A DNA stretch of 64,000 nucleotides from Sporolactobacillus sp. THM7-7 (GTDB lineage Bacteria; Bacillota; Bacilli; Bacillales; Sporolactobacillaceae): the NCBI RefSeq assembly GCF_004153225.1, contig NZ_SEMB01000012.1, positions 1-64,000 of the forward strand, read 5' to 3'. The notes below the pieces were generated by a model that was not told where the DNA came from, searched no databases, and saw only the letters and a list, made by a program, of their open reading frames with translations. Below, piece after piece: positions 54,288 to 63,988 of this stretch. Position 1 is the first letter of the stretch, and each line of letters opens with the position of its first letter. The position numbers were made by a program, and so were the translations under genes.

Positions 54288-55205
54288 TTGAAAAAAAGAT
54301 CGAAACTCTTGCTTGTCGACGGCATGGCTCTTCTTTTCAGAGCCTTTTACGCAACCGCGCCAACCGGACAATTGATGCTTAATCAGAAGGGAATTCCGAC
54401 AAATAGCGTTCAAGGGTATCTTCGCCACCTTCTTCTGGCGATAAAATATAGGCGACCGACACACGTTGCAGTCTGCTGGGATATGGGAAAAAAGACGTTT
54501 CGCCATGCTTTGTTCGACGGTTATAAGGCCAATCGCCCGGCACCGCCGGTTGAGTTGATTCCTCAGTTTGACCTTGCGAGAGAGATGACGGATGCGTTTC
54601 AGATCCCGAATATCGGCGTAGAGGGCTATGAGGCGGACGACTGCATCGGTACGGTGGCCGGAAAAATACGGGACATCGCGGATGTTTCGATTGTAACGGG
54701 CGACCGTGATTTGCTGCAGCTGCTCGATCAGCATACCGGTGTGGATCTCCTGCAAAAGGGATATGGCCGTTATCGAAGCTATACAAGGCACGCATTCATC
54801 GAAAAGTACGGCGTAACGCCGAGGCAGTTTATTGAGGTCAAGGCGCTGATGGGCGACTCAAGCGACGGATATCCGGGGGTTCGGGGTATCGGTGAGAAAA
54901 CGGCACTAAAATTGATCCGGCAATTTGGCTCGATTGACCGAGTGCTTGAACATCTCGACCTGCTTCCGAATGGTCAGCGGAAAAAAGTTGCCGCGGATGT
55001 GGACATGCTCCGGCTCTCCAGACGTCTGGCCGAGATTCAGTGCGATGTTCCGGTGGATTTCTCACTGAAGGGTGCGGCTTATGACGGCATTCCGGACAGT
55101 TTTTTTGAGAAGCTTCGCGTGCACGGGATGAGAATGGTTCAATATGATCTCGCCCGCATGACGTGGCCGGGGGAAACGGATGCATTCGGCAAAACATCGT
55201 CGTAA
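54288..55205 (+). CDS. ypcP: Stand-alone 5'-3' exonuclease (YpcP, Fen-type)
   Basis: The 305-residue protein is a structure-specific 5'-nuclease homologous to the N-terminal domain of DNA polymerase I and to B. subtilis YpcP (ExoR/Fen), which helps remove Okazaki primers. Metal-binding aspartates are in LLVDGMALLFRAFYA, EGYEADDCIGT and VTGDRDLLQL. The helix-hairpin-helix is GVRGIGEKTALKLI. The start is TTG at 54288 after GGGGAGA. Confidence 0.9.
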   Translation: MKKRSKLLLVDGMALLFRAFYATAPTGQLMLNQKGIPTNSVQGYLRHLLLAIKYRRPTHVAVCWDMGKKTFRHALFDGYKANRPAPPVELIPQFDLAREMTDAFQIPNIGVEGYEADDCIGTVAGKIRDIADVSIVTGDRDLLQLLDQHTGVDLLQKGYGRYRSYTRHAFIEKYGVTPRQFIEVKALMGDSSDGYPGVRGIGEKTALKLIRQFGSIDRVLEHLDLLPNGQRKKVAADVDMLRLSRRLAEIQCDVPVDFSLKGAAYDGIPDSFFEKLRVHGMRMVQYDLARMTWPGETDAFGKTSS

Positions 55206-55325
55206 CGGCCGATGAACAAGTGCGGCATGTGGAAAGACAGGGGCCGGTTCCAGGGGCCGGTTCCGCTAAGAAATCCGCTTTCCAGCCTCTCTTGGACGCA
55301 TGAATGCAAAGCGAATGAACAGCCG

Positions 55326-56165
55326 TTACCCCTCAAGCGCCCGTTCGACAGCCGCCCCGTATCCTTCCCCGAACATATTGAGGTGGCAGAGGAGATAATA
55401 AAGTTGATACCAGGGCATACGTTCCTGCCAACCGGGATCGAGCGGATAATCGCTCAGATAAGCCTGATAGAAGTCGGGCCGGAATCCCCCGAAGAGACGC
55501 GACATGGCGATGTCCATCTCACGGTTTCCGAAAAAGATCGACGGATCGATGAGCACTGGTTCGCCTTCATCCGCAAACATCACATTGCCGCTCCAGAGAT
55601 CGCCGTGCAAGAGGCTGGGCGTGACTTCTAGATCCCGGTATGTTTCCTTGATTAATTCAGATAATCGTTCGAATTTTTTTTCCCGGCGGAGATTCCAGCG
55701 GCCGCGTTTTTTGGCAATCTCAATTTGGGGGGTAAGGCGCCATCTGAGGTAGAAAGCCGCCCAATCGGTCTCCCACTCGTTGTACTGGGGCAGCTGCCCG
55801 GCAAAGTTATTTGCGTCGAATCCGAATGCGGAAGCTGTGATTCGATGGACGCGAGCCAATGCCTGGCCTAATTTCCGGTCATTGCGGCGGGATGAACGCG
55901 CGATCCATTGCAAAATCAGATAGTCTTTGCCGCCGATCTCTCCGACCGCGATCACTCGCGGCGTGCGGGCTGCTTTGCCGATCCATTTCAGCCCACGGGC
56001 TTCCTGAGTGAAAAAGTTCCCTTCGGTGTGCTGATGCACTTTTAAAAAATACCGGCTGTCTCTGGAATCGAGGGCAAAAGCTTCGTTAATGTCTCCGCCG
56101 GGGACGGCCGTGATTCGGTTGATCGGTTGAATCGGCAAAGATTGAAACCAATCGTCAGTCAGCAT
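55326..56165 (-). CDS. Fructosamine-kinase-family protein
   Basis: The 279-residue protein belongs to the fructosamine/ketosamine-3-kinase family, which phosphorylates glycated amines for deglycation. The APH-like kinase motifs are LLHGDLWSGN (186-194) and IDPS with D207; a lysine for ATP lies in YFLKVH (K42). The start is ATG at 56165. Substrate specificity cannot be told. It stands alone on the minus strand between two plus-strand genes. Confidence 0.85.
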   Translation of the reverse strand: MLTDDWFQSLPIQPINRITAVPGGDINEAFALDSRDSRYFLKVHQHTEGNFFTQEARGLKWIGKAARTPRVIAVGEIGGKDYLILQWIARSSRRNDRKLGQALARVHRITASAFGFDANNFAGQLPQYNEWETDWAAFYLRWRLTPQIEIAKKRGRWNLRREKKFERLSELIKETYRDLEVTPSLLHGDLWSGNVMFADEGEPVLIDPSIFFGNREMDIAMSRLFGGFRPDFYQAYLSDYPLDPGWQERMPWYQLYYLLCHLNMFGEGYGAAVERALEG

Positions 56166-56307
56166 TCGTAACTTTCCTTTCTTTTCGGTTATTTATGTTT
56201 TTTTCTACATAGAGCCTGTCAGGCGATACATAAGCCATAAGCCCTTTTTAATCTGTTAAGAGCGATAAAAATTTCTGGTCTTTAACACAAGCAAAACAAA
56301 ACTTTGG

Positions 56308-56346
56308 CTGTGTCAAAGACTTATCGTCGGCCAGTTTTCCTTCATT
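56308..56346 (+). repeat. 40-bp interspersed element, copy 2
   Basis: This aligns with 32547-32586 with few gaps and several substitutions. Here the internal hairpin is degraded. It lies just upstream of the FAD oxidoreductase gene. Confidence 0.55.
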
Positions 56347-56396
56347 ATAAAACAATCAGAACAGGAAGAAAAATGCAGAGATCGAGGTGCTTTTTA

Positions 56397-57527
56397 TTGG
56401 AAAAAATTGTTGTGATCGGCGGCGGTATCACCGGGATTACGGCGGCTTACACATTAGCTAAAGCCGGACGTCGCGTAACCGTGATTGACCGTCTGGATGC
56501 GGGACAGGCGACTGATGCGGCTGCAGGCATCATCTGTCCGTGGCTGTCTAAGCGCCGGAACAGGAAATGGTACGCCCTGGCCAAAAACGGCGCCCGCTTC
56601 TATGAGAGACTTGTCCATGATCTGTCCAGGGACATCGCGACTGAGACCGGTTATAAAAAAGTGGGTGCGCTCGCCGTGCGGAAAAGTTCGGCGGCGCTGG
56701 ACGAATTGGCGGAAAAAGCGTTGGAGCGCCGCAAGGAAGCCCCCGAAATTGGAGAAGTGGAAGCCCTGACATCGGAAGAAGCGAAAAAGCGTTTTCCGCT
56801 CATCGGCGAAGGATTCGGCGGGGTATATGTCTCCGGCGGCGCCCGTGTCGACGGACGGGCGCTTCGCACGGCGCTCGAAAAAGGGGCGGGCCGTTACGGC
56901 GCCGAATACAGACGCGACTCGGCAGCGCTGCATACGATCGCCGACCGGGTCGACGGCGTTGTCTGCCGGTCATCGGGCACGTACATACGCGCGGATCATA
57001 TTATTCTGGCCGCCGGCGCCTGGGTGAAGAGCATTCTTGAGTCTGTCGGATTGACAGCGGATGTTTCGCCTCAAAAGGGGCAGCTGCTTCATGTGCGCCT
57101 GCGCCATGGACAGACGGACCGCTGGCCGGTTCTTCTTCCACCGGGCGCTCACGACATCGTTCCGTTTGACCGAGGACGTCTTGTGATTGGTTCCACCCAT
57201 GAAGCACCGGAAAACGGCTTTGATCTTCGGCCGACCGTTGGCGGCGTCGCCGAAGTGCTGACGGAAGCATTGAAGATTGCGCCGGAGATCGGCGACGCGA
57301 CGATCACCGATATCCGTGTCGGCACGCGGCCTTACACATCGGACTTTTCTCCATTTATCGGACGGGTTCCCGGCCAGTCCTCGCTCTGGGCGGTCAACGG
57401 GCTGGGTTCGTCGGGACTGACTTCAGGACCGTTCGCCGGATGGCTTCTCGCGAAAGAGGTGCTCGGCGAAAAGGTCGCTTTTTCTCTCGAACCATATGAT
57501 CCGGCCAAGCATATCTATACGGCCTGA
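56397..57527 (+). CDS. FAD-dependent oxidoreductase, DAO family
   Basis: The 376-residue protein belongs to the D-amino-acid oxidase and dehydrogenase family (DadA/ThiO-like). The FAD Rossmann motif is VVIGGGITGITAAYTL, followed by DAAAGIICPWLS, ILAAGAW and a C-terminal GLGSSGLTSGPFAG. The substrate is uncertain. TTG at 56397 is seven bases after GAGGTG; longer in-frame starts would run through a repeat. A terminator follows. Confidence 0.85.
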   Translation: MEKIVVIGGGITGITAAYTLAKAGRRVTVIDRLDAGQATDAAAGIICPWLSKRRNRKWYALAKNGARFYERLVHDLSRDIATETGYKKVGALAVRKSSAALDELAEKALERRKEAPEIGEVEALTSEEAKKRFPLIGEGFGGVYVSGGARVDGRALRTALEKGAGRYGAEYRRDSAALHTIADRVDGVVCRSSGTYIRADHIILAAGAWVKSILESVGLTADVSPQKGQLLHVRLRHGQTDRWPVLLPPGAHDIVPFDRGRLVIGSTHEAPENGFDLRPTVGGVAEVLTEALKIAPEIGDATITDIRVGTRPYTSDFSPFIGRVPGQSSLWAVNGLGSSGLTSGPFAGWLLAKEVLGEKVAFSLEPYDPAKHIYTA

Positions 57528-57577
57528 TCCGCTTCAAAAAAATGAAAAATATATTTATGAATGATCGCAAAAATGTG

Positions 57578-57610
57578 GACGCTATCGATGAAGGAGATAG
57601 CGTCTTTTTT
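57578..57610 (+). terminator. Terminator after the FAD oxidoreductase gene
   Basis: GACGCTATC (57578-57586) and GATAGCGTC (57596-57604) form a perfect 9-bp stem followed by six Ts. Confidence 0.9.
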
Positions 57611-57835
57611 GTAGAATTATATAGTTAAAGAAAATCTGGCAAAGGGGGCTTCGGGCGCCGGCCCAACCTGGTTAGGGCGACCGGACGGACGTGTCGTCGA
57701 ACGAGCCGCAAGATATAGGGATTCGTTCGGCTACTTAAACGATTATCCACTGAATTTTATACGTATCGATAGCAAAAAATAATCAGTTTGAACATCCACA
57801 AAAAATCCTCTAAAAGCGGTAAAGGGCGTGAAGAC
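57611..57835 (+). other. GC-rich, hairpin-prone leader region of glgB
   Basis: No gene is supported. CCGGCCC and GGGCGACCGG can pair at about 57659-57683. CGAACGA (57698-57704) can pair with TCGTTCG (57723-57729), while AGCCG (57704-57708) can pair with CGGCT (57728-57732), so these two stems compete. The last 60 bases are A/T rich; a sigma-E-like promoter there is only weakly suggested. Confidence 0.45.
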
Positions 57836-59791
57836 ATGATAGATATCGAAAAAATGCCTCTGCCATCTCCAAGCGATGTTGATCTGTATTTATTTCATGA
57901 AGGCACCCTTTATGAAGGGTATAAGACGTTTGGTGCTCATTTTGAGGAAATCGGGTCAGCTAAGGGATTTCGTTTTACGGTATGGGCCCCTCATGCGCGA
58001 AGCGTCTCGGTGGTTGGCGACTTTAATCAGTGGACGGCCGGCGAGACGCCGATGCATCCAATCAAACAATCCGGCGTCTGGACCTGTTTCATACCTGAAT
58101 TGGGGGAGGGGGAGCGGTACAAGTTCGCGATCGAGTCCCCGTCCGGTTCCATCGCGCTGAAAACAGATCCATTCGCCTTTTATGCCGAGAGGCGCCCACG
58201 CACCGCTTCCCTGACGTGCCGTCTCAATCGGTATCGATGGCGGGACCGAAGATGGTTAAGGGCCCGGGACAAATGCGATCCCTATCATCGGGCATTGTCG
58301 ATCTATGAGTGTCATCTGGCTTCCTGGAGAAAAAAGAAAGACGGATCGCTGTATTCGTATCGCGAATTGTCGGAGATACTGGTCGACTATGTCGCTCGGC
58401 GCGGATTCACCCATATCGAACTGATGCCGATCATGGAACATCCGTATGATCGTTCGTGGGGTTATCAGATTACCGGCTACTACGCGCCGACAAGCCGCTT
58501 CGGTAGTCCGGAAGATTTTATGTACTTTGTCGACAGCTGCCATGCCCGCGGCATCGGAGTCATCCTGGACTGGACGCCGGTCCATTTTTGCAAAGATGCA
58601 CACGGACTCGGACGCTTCGACGGGACGCCGCTGTATGAACCGGCTGATCCGATACTAGCCGAGCGCCGCCAGTGGGGCACTTATAATTTTGATTTTGCAA
58701 AAAACGAAGTATCCAGTTTTCTCATCTCTAACGCCCGTTTCTGGATGGATGTCTATCACGTCGACGGGTTCCGGGTCGATGCGGTGTCGACGTTGATTTA
58801 TTTAAATCACAATCATGATGTGCCGGCTGTTTTGAAAAACGAAGCGGGCGGGGAGGAGAACCTGAAGGCCATTGATTTCATAAAAAAGCTCAACAAAGCC
58901 GTTTTCGCCAAATTCCCCGGCGCTTTGATGATGGCGGAAGAGGCGACGGATTATCCGCTCGTAACAGCGCCTGTTCAGGACGGAGGACTCGGGTTCAACT
59001 ACAAATGGAATATGGGATGGACACACGATGTTTTGCGCTACATGGCGGATGAGCCGGGCGAAAGACAGTATCATCATGACCGGCTCACTTTCTCCCTTAT
59101 CTACGCTTATTCGGAAAATTTTATCCTCCCCTTTTCACATGACGAACTCGTATACGGGAAACGGTCGCTGCTCAATAAAATGCCCGGGGACATGTGGCAG
59201 AAATTCGCAAATCTGCGCTTGCTGTACGGTTATTTCATGATGCACCCGGGGAAAAAACTGCAGTTTATGGGGAGCGAGTTTGCTCAGTTCGATGAATGGA
59301 AAGATACAATGCAGCTGGATTGGCCGCTTATTGACGTCTTTGAGACGCATCGGTCCTTTTATCGCTATTCGGACGCACTGAACCATTTTTATCGGAATAC
59401 ATCATGCCTCTGGCGTCTGGACCATGAGCCGGAAGGCTTTGAATGGATCGATCCGAATAATCGGCGGCAAAGTATTCTCGTCTTTATGAGAAAGGGAAAG
59501 CGCAAAGGCGATTACTGCCTCGTCGTCTGTAATTTCACGTCCAGAGTCTACCATGGATTCCGTATCGGCGCTCCTTCGGCTGGGAAGTATCTTGAAATGT
59601 TTAACAGCGACGCATCGGTATTCGGCGGATCAGGGCAGTGCAACGCCGAACCTGTGCCTTCCATTCCGGAACCTTATCATAACCAGCGTTTCAGTATGGA
59701 AATCACGGTTCCCCCTCTCGGCATCGCCGTGTTCATGAAACAAACAAAGAAGCGGAGAACGGGTACGGCATATACAGAGATACAAAAATGA
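57836..59791 (+). CDS. glgB: 1,4-alpha-glucan branching enzyme
   Basis: GlgB introduces alpha-1,6 branches into glycogen. The 651-residue protein has an N-terminal CBM48 domain (about 40-130), a GH13 barrel with nucleophile D315 (DGFRVDAVS), acid/base E368 (MMAEEATD) and the later FSHDE, and a C-terminal beta domain. The ATG at 57836 follows AAAGGGCG; an in-frame start at 57788 lacks an RBS. glgA follows 41 bases later. Confidence 0.95.
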   Translation: MIDIEKMPLPSPSDVDLYLFHEGTLYEGYKTFGAHFEEIGSAKGFRFTVWAPHARSVSVVGDFNQWTAGETPMHPIKQSGVWTCFIPELGEGERYKFAIESPSGSIALKTDPFAFYAERRPRTASLTCRLNRYRWRDRRWLRARDKCDPYHRALSIYECHLASWRKKKDGSLYSYRELSEILVDYVARRGFTHIELMPIMEHPYDRSWGYQITGYYAPTSRFGSPEDFMYFVDSCHARGIGVILDWTPVHFCKDAHGLGRFDGTPLYEPADPILAERRQWGTYNFDFAKNEVSSFLISNARFWMDVYHVDGFRVDAVSTLIYLNHNHDVPAVLKNEAGGEENLKAIDFIKKLNKAVFAKFPGALMMAEEATDYPLVTAPVQDGGLGFNYKWNMGWTHDVLRYMADEPGERQYHHDRLTFSLIYAYSENFILPFSHDELVYGKRSLLNKMPGDMWQKFANLRLLYGYFMMHPGKKLQFMGSEFAQFDEWKDTMQLDWPLIDVFETHRSFYRYSDALNHFYRNTSCLWRLDHEPEGFEWIDPNNRRQSILVFMRKGKRKGDYCLVVCNFTSRVYHGFRIGAPSAGKYLEMFNSDASVFGGSGQCNAEPVPSIPEPYHNQRFSMEITVPPLGIAVFMKQTKKRRTGTAYTEIQK

Positions 59792-59832
59792 ACGATTCCT
59801 GCATCCGGCGGGTCTTGAGGAGGAGAAGAACG

Positions 59833-61257
59833 ATGCATGTGCTTTTTGCGGCTTCTGAATGTGCGCCTTTTGTGAAAACCGGGGGACTCGGTGATGTTAT
59901 CGGAGCATTGCCGAAAGCGCTGCTGAAAAAACAGATACGGGTCAGCGTTATCCTTCCGAAATATGCGGACATCCCGGACAGTTATCAGCGAAGAATGGCG
60001 CATCTTACCCATTTCTTTGTTCCGGTCGGCTGGAGAAACCAATATTGCGGGATCGAATATCTCGAGGAAGAAGGAATCCGTTATTATTTTCTAGATAATG
60101 AATATTATTTTAAAAGACACGGCAGTTACGGTTATTTTGATGACGGGGAAAGATTCGCTTATTTTTCCCGGGCCGTTCTGGAAGCTTTGCCTCGCCTGAC
60201 CGACAGGCCGGACGTCATCCATTGCCATGACTGGCAGACGGGACCGATTTGCGTATTGCTCAGGAGTCATTGCGCGATCCATCCGTTTTATCAGCCGATC
60301 AAAACGGTGTTTACGATTCATAATCTACAGTATCAGGGCGTCTTTCCGAAGTCGGTTTTATCCGACTTGCTCGACTTGAGTGATCGTTACTTTCAGATGA
60401 ACGGGCTTGAGTTCTATGGCGGAGTCAGCTATATGAAAGCCGGGCTGGCTTATGCCGACATCTTGACGACGGTCAGTCAGACGTATGCGCAAGAAATCCA
60501 AATGCCTTATTTTGGAGAGCGTATGGACGGATTTTTAAGACGGCGCAGCGGCAGCCTGAGCGGTATCGTGAACGGCATCGACCGGGAGCTTTATAATCCA
60601 GCGACCGATCAGCAGATTTACGTTCCATTTGAAGAACCAGACGGCAAAAGAAAAAACAAGATGGGTCTACAAAGGGAGATGAACCTGCCTGCTGACGAGC
60701 ATCTTCCCATTGTTGGTATGATTACTCGTCTGACCGAGCAGAAAGGCATCGATTTAGTGCTGCACGTTTTTCACGAACTGATCCGTTTGCCGATTCAATT
60801 TGTCCTGCTTGGTACAGGAGAAAAACGTTACGAATCATCGCTTTCGAAATTGGCCCGACAGTATCCGGACAGCGTCTCGGTCAATCTTTTTTTCGACGAG
60901 AGGCTGGCAAGAAAAATTTACGCCGGATCCGACTTGTTCCTGATGCCTTCGAAGTTTGAACCGTGCGGAATCGGCCAGCTCTTGGCGATGCGGTACGGCA
61001 GTCTGCCGATTGTCCGGGAGACCGGAGGACTAAAGGATACGGTGATGCCCTATAATGAGTTCAGCGATGAAGGGTACGGCTTCAGTTTCACAAACTACAA
61101 TGCCCATGATCTGCTCTATACCGTGGAGCGGGCCCTCGGCTTTTACCGCCTGCCGGATAAATGGAGGGATCTTGTCAGGCGAGCGATGCACCGAAATTTC
61201 GGCTGGGAGCAGTCGGCCGAGGCCTATAAAAATCTATATGCCTCTTTGTTCATATAG
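59833..61257 (+). CDS. glgA: Glycogen synthase (ADP-glucose)
   Basis: GlgA (GT5) elongates alpha-1,4-glucan from ADP-glucose. The 474-residue protein has the sugar-nucleotide motif KTGGL (15-19), HCHDWQTG, TIHNLQYQG, VNGID and the C-terminal FEPCGIGQLLAMRYG. The ATG at 59833 lies after GAGGAGGAG. In B. subtilis the order is glgBCDAP; here glgA precedes glgC and a 400-base gap divides the cluster. Confidence 0.95.
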   Translation: MHVLFAASECAPFVKTGGLGDVIGALPKALLKKQIRVSVILPKYADIPDSYQRRMAHLTHFFVPVGWRNQYCGIEYLEEEGIRYYFLDNEYYFKRHGSYGYFDDGERFAYFSRAVLEALPRLTDRPDVIHCHDWQTGPICVLLRSHCAIHPFYQPIKTVFTIHNLQYQGVFPKSVLSDLLDLSDRYFQMNGLEFYGGVSYMKAGLAYADILTTVSQTYAQEIQMPYFGERMDGFLRRRSGSLSGIVNGIDRELYNPATDQQIYVPFEEPDGKRKNKMGLQREMNLPADEHLPIVGMITRLTEQKGIDLVLHVFHELIRLPIQFVLLGTGEKRYESSLSKLARQYPDSVSVNLFFDERLARKIYAGSDLFLMPSKFEPCGIGQLLAMRYGSLPIVRETGGLKDTVMPYNEFSDEGYGFSFTNYNAHDLLYTVERALGFYRLPDKWRDLVRRAMHRNFGWEQSAEAYKNLYASLFI

Positions 61258-61475
61258 CAATTTTTAAAACATTCAACGAATGATTGCGAGAAACAAGATA
61301 AATTTTTAAACTTAACGGTTTCTCTGATTTGTGCATTTAATATGATGATTTTTATCTATACTTAAATGAAAAACGGGTATTTAAAAGATAGAGGGGAGTC
61401 TTGTCGTCCATTTCTGCATTTTTCATCCGTTAAGAAATAAAAAAATGATCAGATGAAGCATAAGAAATACAAATG

Positions 61476-61497
61476 GATCGGCCGACGATCGGCCGAC
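61476..61497 (+). repeat. Tandem duplication of an 11-bp palindrome-containing unit
   Basis: GATCGGCCGAC occurs twice head to tail at 61476-61486 and 61487-61497. Each contains CGGCCG. It could be an operator pair for the glgCD transcript. Confidence 0.5.
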
Positions 61498-61535
61498 GTC
61501 CAAGACTTGTCCCAATTTTCCTTAAAATAGTCATG

Positions 61536-61549
61536 TGTAAGCGTTTACT
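61536..61549 (+). promoter_or_regulatory. Cre (CcpA) site upstream of glgC
   Basis: TGTAAGCGTTTACT matches the catabolite-response consensus TGWNANCGNTNWCA at 13 of 14 positions. It lies 110 bases before glgC, suggesting carbon-source control of glgCD. Confidence 0.7.
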
Positions 61550-61659
61550 GCATGTCCTTTTTTTCTTTTCCATATTTTTTCAGCATGCCGGGTACATTCC
61601 ATTAAGCTGGGGAGGTGAAAGGAAAGCGGGGGCTCGCTCCGTGCCTTTTCCTGATTAAG

Positions 61660-62805
61660 ATGAAAAAAGAGATGATTGCGTTGATACTGGCGGGAGGACA
61701 GGGATCAAGACTCGGAAAGCTGACGAGAACGATCGCGAAACCGGCGATTCCGTTTGGCGGAAAGTACCGGATTATTGATTTTTCACTGAGTAATTGTGCT
61801 AATTCAGGCATACACACGGTCGGTGTCGTCACGCAATATCAGCCTCTTGAATTAAATAATCATATCGGTAGCGGTTCGCATTGGGGACTGGATTTTAAAG
61901 AGGGCGGCGTGACGATTCTCCAGCCCCACTCCAGCCTCGACGGAGAAAAATGGTTTGAGGGAACCGCCCATGCCATTTATCAAAACATCAGTTATATTGA
62001 CAGCCACAATCCGACGTATTTGCTTATCCTCTCTGGCGATCATATCTACAAAATGGACTATGAATATATGCTTCATTACCATAAAAAGAAAAAAGCGGCG
62101 GCAACGGTGTCAGTCATTCGCGTTCCCATTGAGGAGGCATCCCGTTTCGGCATGATGAATACCGATCACACCGGACGGATTATTGAATTTGAAGAAAAGC
62201 CGGCGGAGCCGAAAAGCAATTTGGCGTCAATGGGTATTTACATCTTCACCTGGGAGGTTTTGCGCCGGTATCTGGTAGAGAGTTATGCGACAGATCAGGA
62301 TATGGCCGATTTTGGAAAAAATGTTATCCCCTCTTTTCTGGCAAACGGTGAAAATGTTTTTGCTTACGCGTTCGAAGGATACTGGAAAGATGTCGGGACA
62401 GTTAAGAGTCTCTGGGAAGCCAATATGTCTTTTATCAATCCCGACCATGAACTGAACATTCGCGATAAATTGTGGCGGATTTATTCCAAAAATCCTGTCG
62501 CCCCGCCCCATTACCTGACGAATGAGGCACAGGTCCGAGAATCGCTCATTGTTGACGGCTGTTATATTGCCGGTCAGGTGGATCACTCCATCGTCTCTCA
62601 GAATGTGAAGATTGGGATGAACAGTCAAGTCAAGGATTCGATTGTGATGGCGAATACGGTGATCGGAAGGAATGTGACGGTGGATCGGGCGATTATCGGG
62701 GAACATGCGGTTCTGGCGGACAACGCCCAGATCATCGGAAGAAATGAAATAGAAGTGATCGGTTATAACGAAATCGTGGGGGGGCTGACTGATGAAGAAG
62801 AATAA
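61660..62805 (+). CDS. glgC: Glucose-1-phosphate adenylyltransferase, catalytic subunit
   Basis: GlgC makes ADP-glucose from glucose-1-phosphate and ATP. The 381-residue protein has the nucleotide motif [13 protein letters not shown] (10-22), [25 protein letters not shown] and EFEEKPAEP, then a left-handed beta-helix domain. ATG at 61660 gives the family N-terminus [13 protein letters not shown] but has a weak RBS; an in-frame GTG at 61615 next to GGGGAGG would add 15 residues. It overlaps glgD by 14 bases. Confidence 0.93.
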   Translation: MKKEMIALILAGGQGSRLGKLTRTIAKPAIPFGGKYRIIDFSLSNCANSGIHTVGVVTQYQPLELNNHIGSGSHWGLDFKEGGVTILQPHSSLDGEKWFEGTAHAIYQNISYIDSHNPTYLLILSGDHIYKMDYEYMLHYHKKKKAAATVSVIRVPIEEASRFGMMNTDHTGRIIEFEEKPAEPKSNLASMGIYIFTWEVLRRYLVESYATDQDMADFGKNVIPSFLANGENVFAYAFEGYWKDVGTVKSLWEANMSFINPDHELNIRDKLWRIYSKNPVAPPHYLTNEAQVRESLIVDGCYIAGQVDHSIVSQNVKIGMNSQVKDSIVMANTVIGRNVTVDRAIIGEHAVLADNAQIIGRNEIEVIGYNEIVGGLTDEEE

Positions 62806-63988
62806 TATATGCGGTATCCTGAATTTGACCGAGGAGAAACTAGCAGCGTATCCGCTGACACTTTACCGGCCGGTCGCCAGCCTTCCTTTCGGATGCCGCT
62901 ATCGTCTCATTGATTTTCCGCTGACCAGCATGACAACGGCCGGAGTCGAAACGATCGGGGTTTTTGCCAACGAGAGCATGCGCTCGGTGTATGATCATGT
63001 CCGAAGCGGAAAGGAGTGGGGACTGGACAGCGTGAACGGCGGCTTGTTCTTTTTTTCTTCATCAACAGCAGGGAGCGGGATGAACCCGATCCATATGGGG
63101 AAAGAAGATATTTACAACTACTATAATAACATTGAATTTATCGAGAAATCGGGAGCGGCTTATGTTGCCGTGATGGGCACAAGGAATTTGTGCAGCGTTG
63201 ACCTGAGAGCTGTTCTTCGCAGCCATATTGAACAGGGAGCGGCGATCACAGTCGTGTATAAAGCGCTGGACAATCTTTCGCTGGAAGACCTCACCCTCCC
63301 GTGCATGACAATCGGCAGTGACGGAAAGGTAAAAACGCTGGTATCCCCGTCAGACAGCGACGGCGGTAAAGCACTCGTCAATACGGAAATTTATTTAATG
63401 CGCAGCGACCTGCTGGCCAAGTTGATTCGCCATGCGATAGCAGCGGGCGAGCCATGCGATTTGAGAGATGTGATCCAACAGGCTATGATTCAGCTGCCGA
63501 CGGTCGGATTTGAATACACCGGCTATTTCAGAAGCATTCATTCGATTAAATCTTATTACGATGCTAACATGGATTTGCTGAACGATGCTCATATGACCGC
63601 CCTTCTTAAAGGGACGCAGATTATTCACACGAAAGTCAAAAATGAAGCGCCGACTTATTACGGGCGGACGTCGATCGTTCGCAACACGCTCGCGGCGAAC
63701 GGGTGTATCATAAAAGGTGCCGTTTCGGATTCATTGATTTTCCGGAACGTGTCCATTGAAAAAGATGCTTCTGTTGACCGTTGCATCATTATGCAGGGAA
63801 GCTCCATCGGTATCGGAGCCGAGCTGCAATATGTCATTCTGGATAAGCAAGTCATCATAGAACCGTTTACAAGATTGATCGGATCGAGAGAGCAGCCGAT
63901 TACTATTGAGAAAAACTCAAATCTCAGCCGGATTGTCAAAGAATCGGAATCCGCCCGCGGAAAAGTATATCATCTGAACGAACGGTAA
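62792..63988 (+). CDS. glgD: Glycogen biosynthesis protein GlgD
   Basis: GlgD is the non-catalytic partner of GlgC in Firmicutes. The 398-residue protein has the same nucleotidyltransferase and beta-helix layout as GlgC, but the GGxGxRL motif is lost; the equivalent region reads [20 protein letters not shown]. The ATG lies within glgC, so the subunits are probably made together. glgP, which ends the B. subtilis operon, would lie beyond the window. Confidence 0.94.
   Translation: MKKNNICGILNLTEEKLAAYPLTLYRPVASLPFGCRYRLIDFPLTSMTTAGVETIGVFANESMRSVYDHVRSGKEWGLDSVNGGLFFFSSSTAGSGMNPIHMGKEDIYNYYNNIEFIEKSGAAYVAVMGTRNLCSVDLRAVLRSHIEQGAAITVVYKALDNLSLEDLTLPCMTIGSDGKVKTLVSPSDSDGGKALVNTEIYLMRSDLLAKLIRHAIAAGEPCDLRDVIQQAMIQLPTVGFEYTGYFRSIHSIKSYYDANMDLLNDAHMTALLKGTQIIHTKVKNEAPTYYGRTSIVRNTLAANGCIIKGAVSDSLIFRNVSIEKDASVDRCIIMQGSSIGIGAELQYVILDKQVIIEPFTRLIGSREQPITIEKNSNLSRIVKESESARGKVYHLNER

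Larger units (their letters stand above)
61258..61659 (+). other. Intergenic region between glgA and glgC
   Basis: No gene is supported in these 402 bases. They hold a tandem GATCGGCCGAC pair (61476-61497) and a strong cre-like site (61536-61549). TATACT at 61357-61362 may be a -10 box but lacks a clear -35. GGGGAGGTGAAAGG at 61608-61622 resembles an RBS but lies about 40 bases before the chosen glgC start. Confidence 0.55.
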
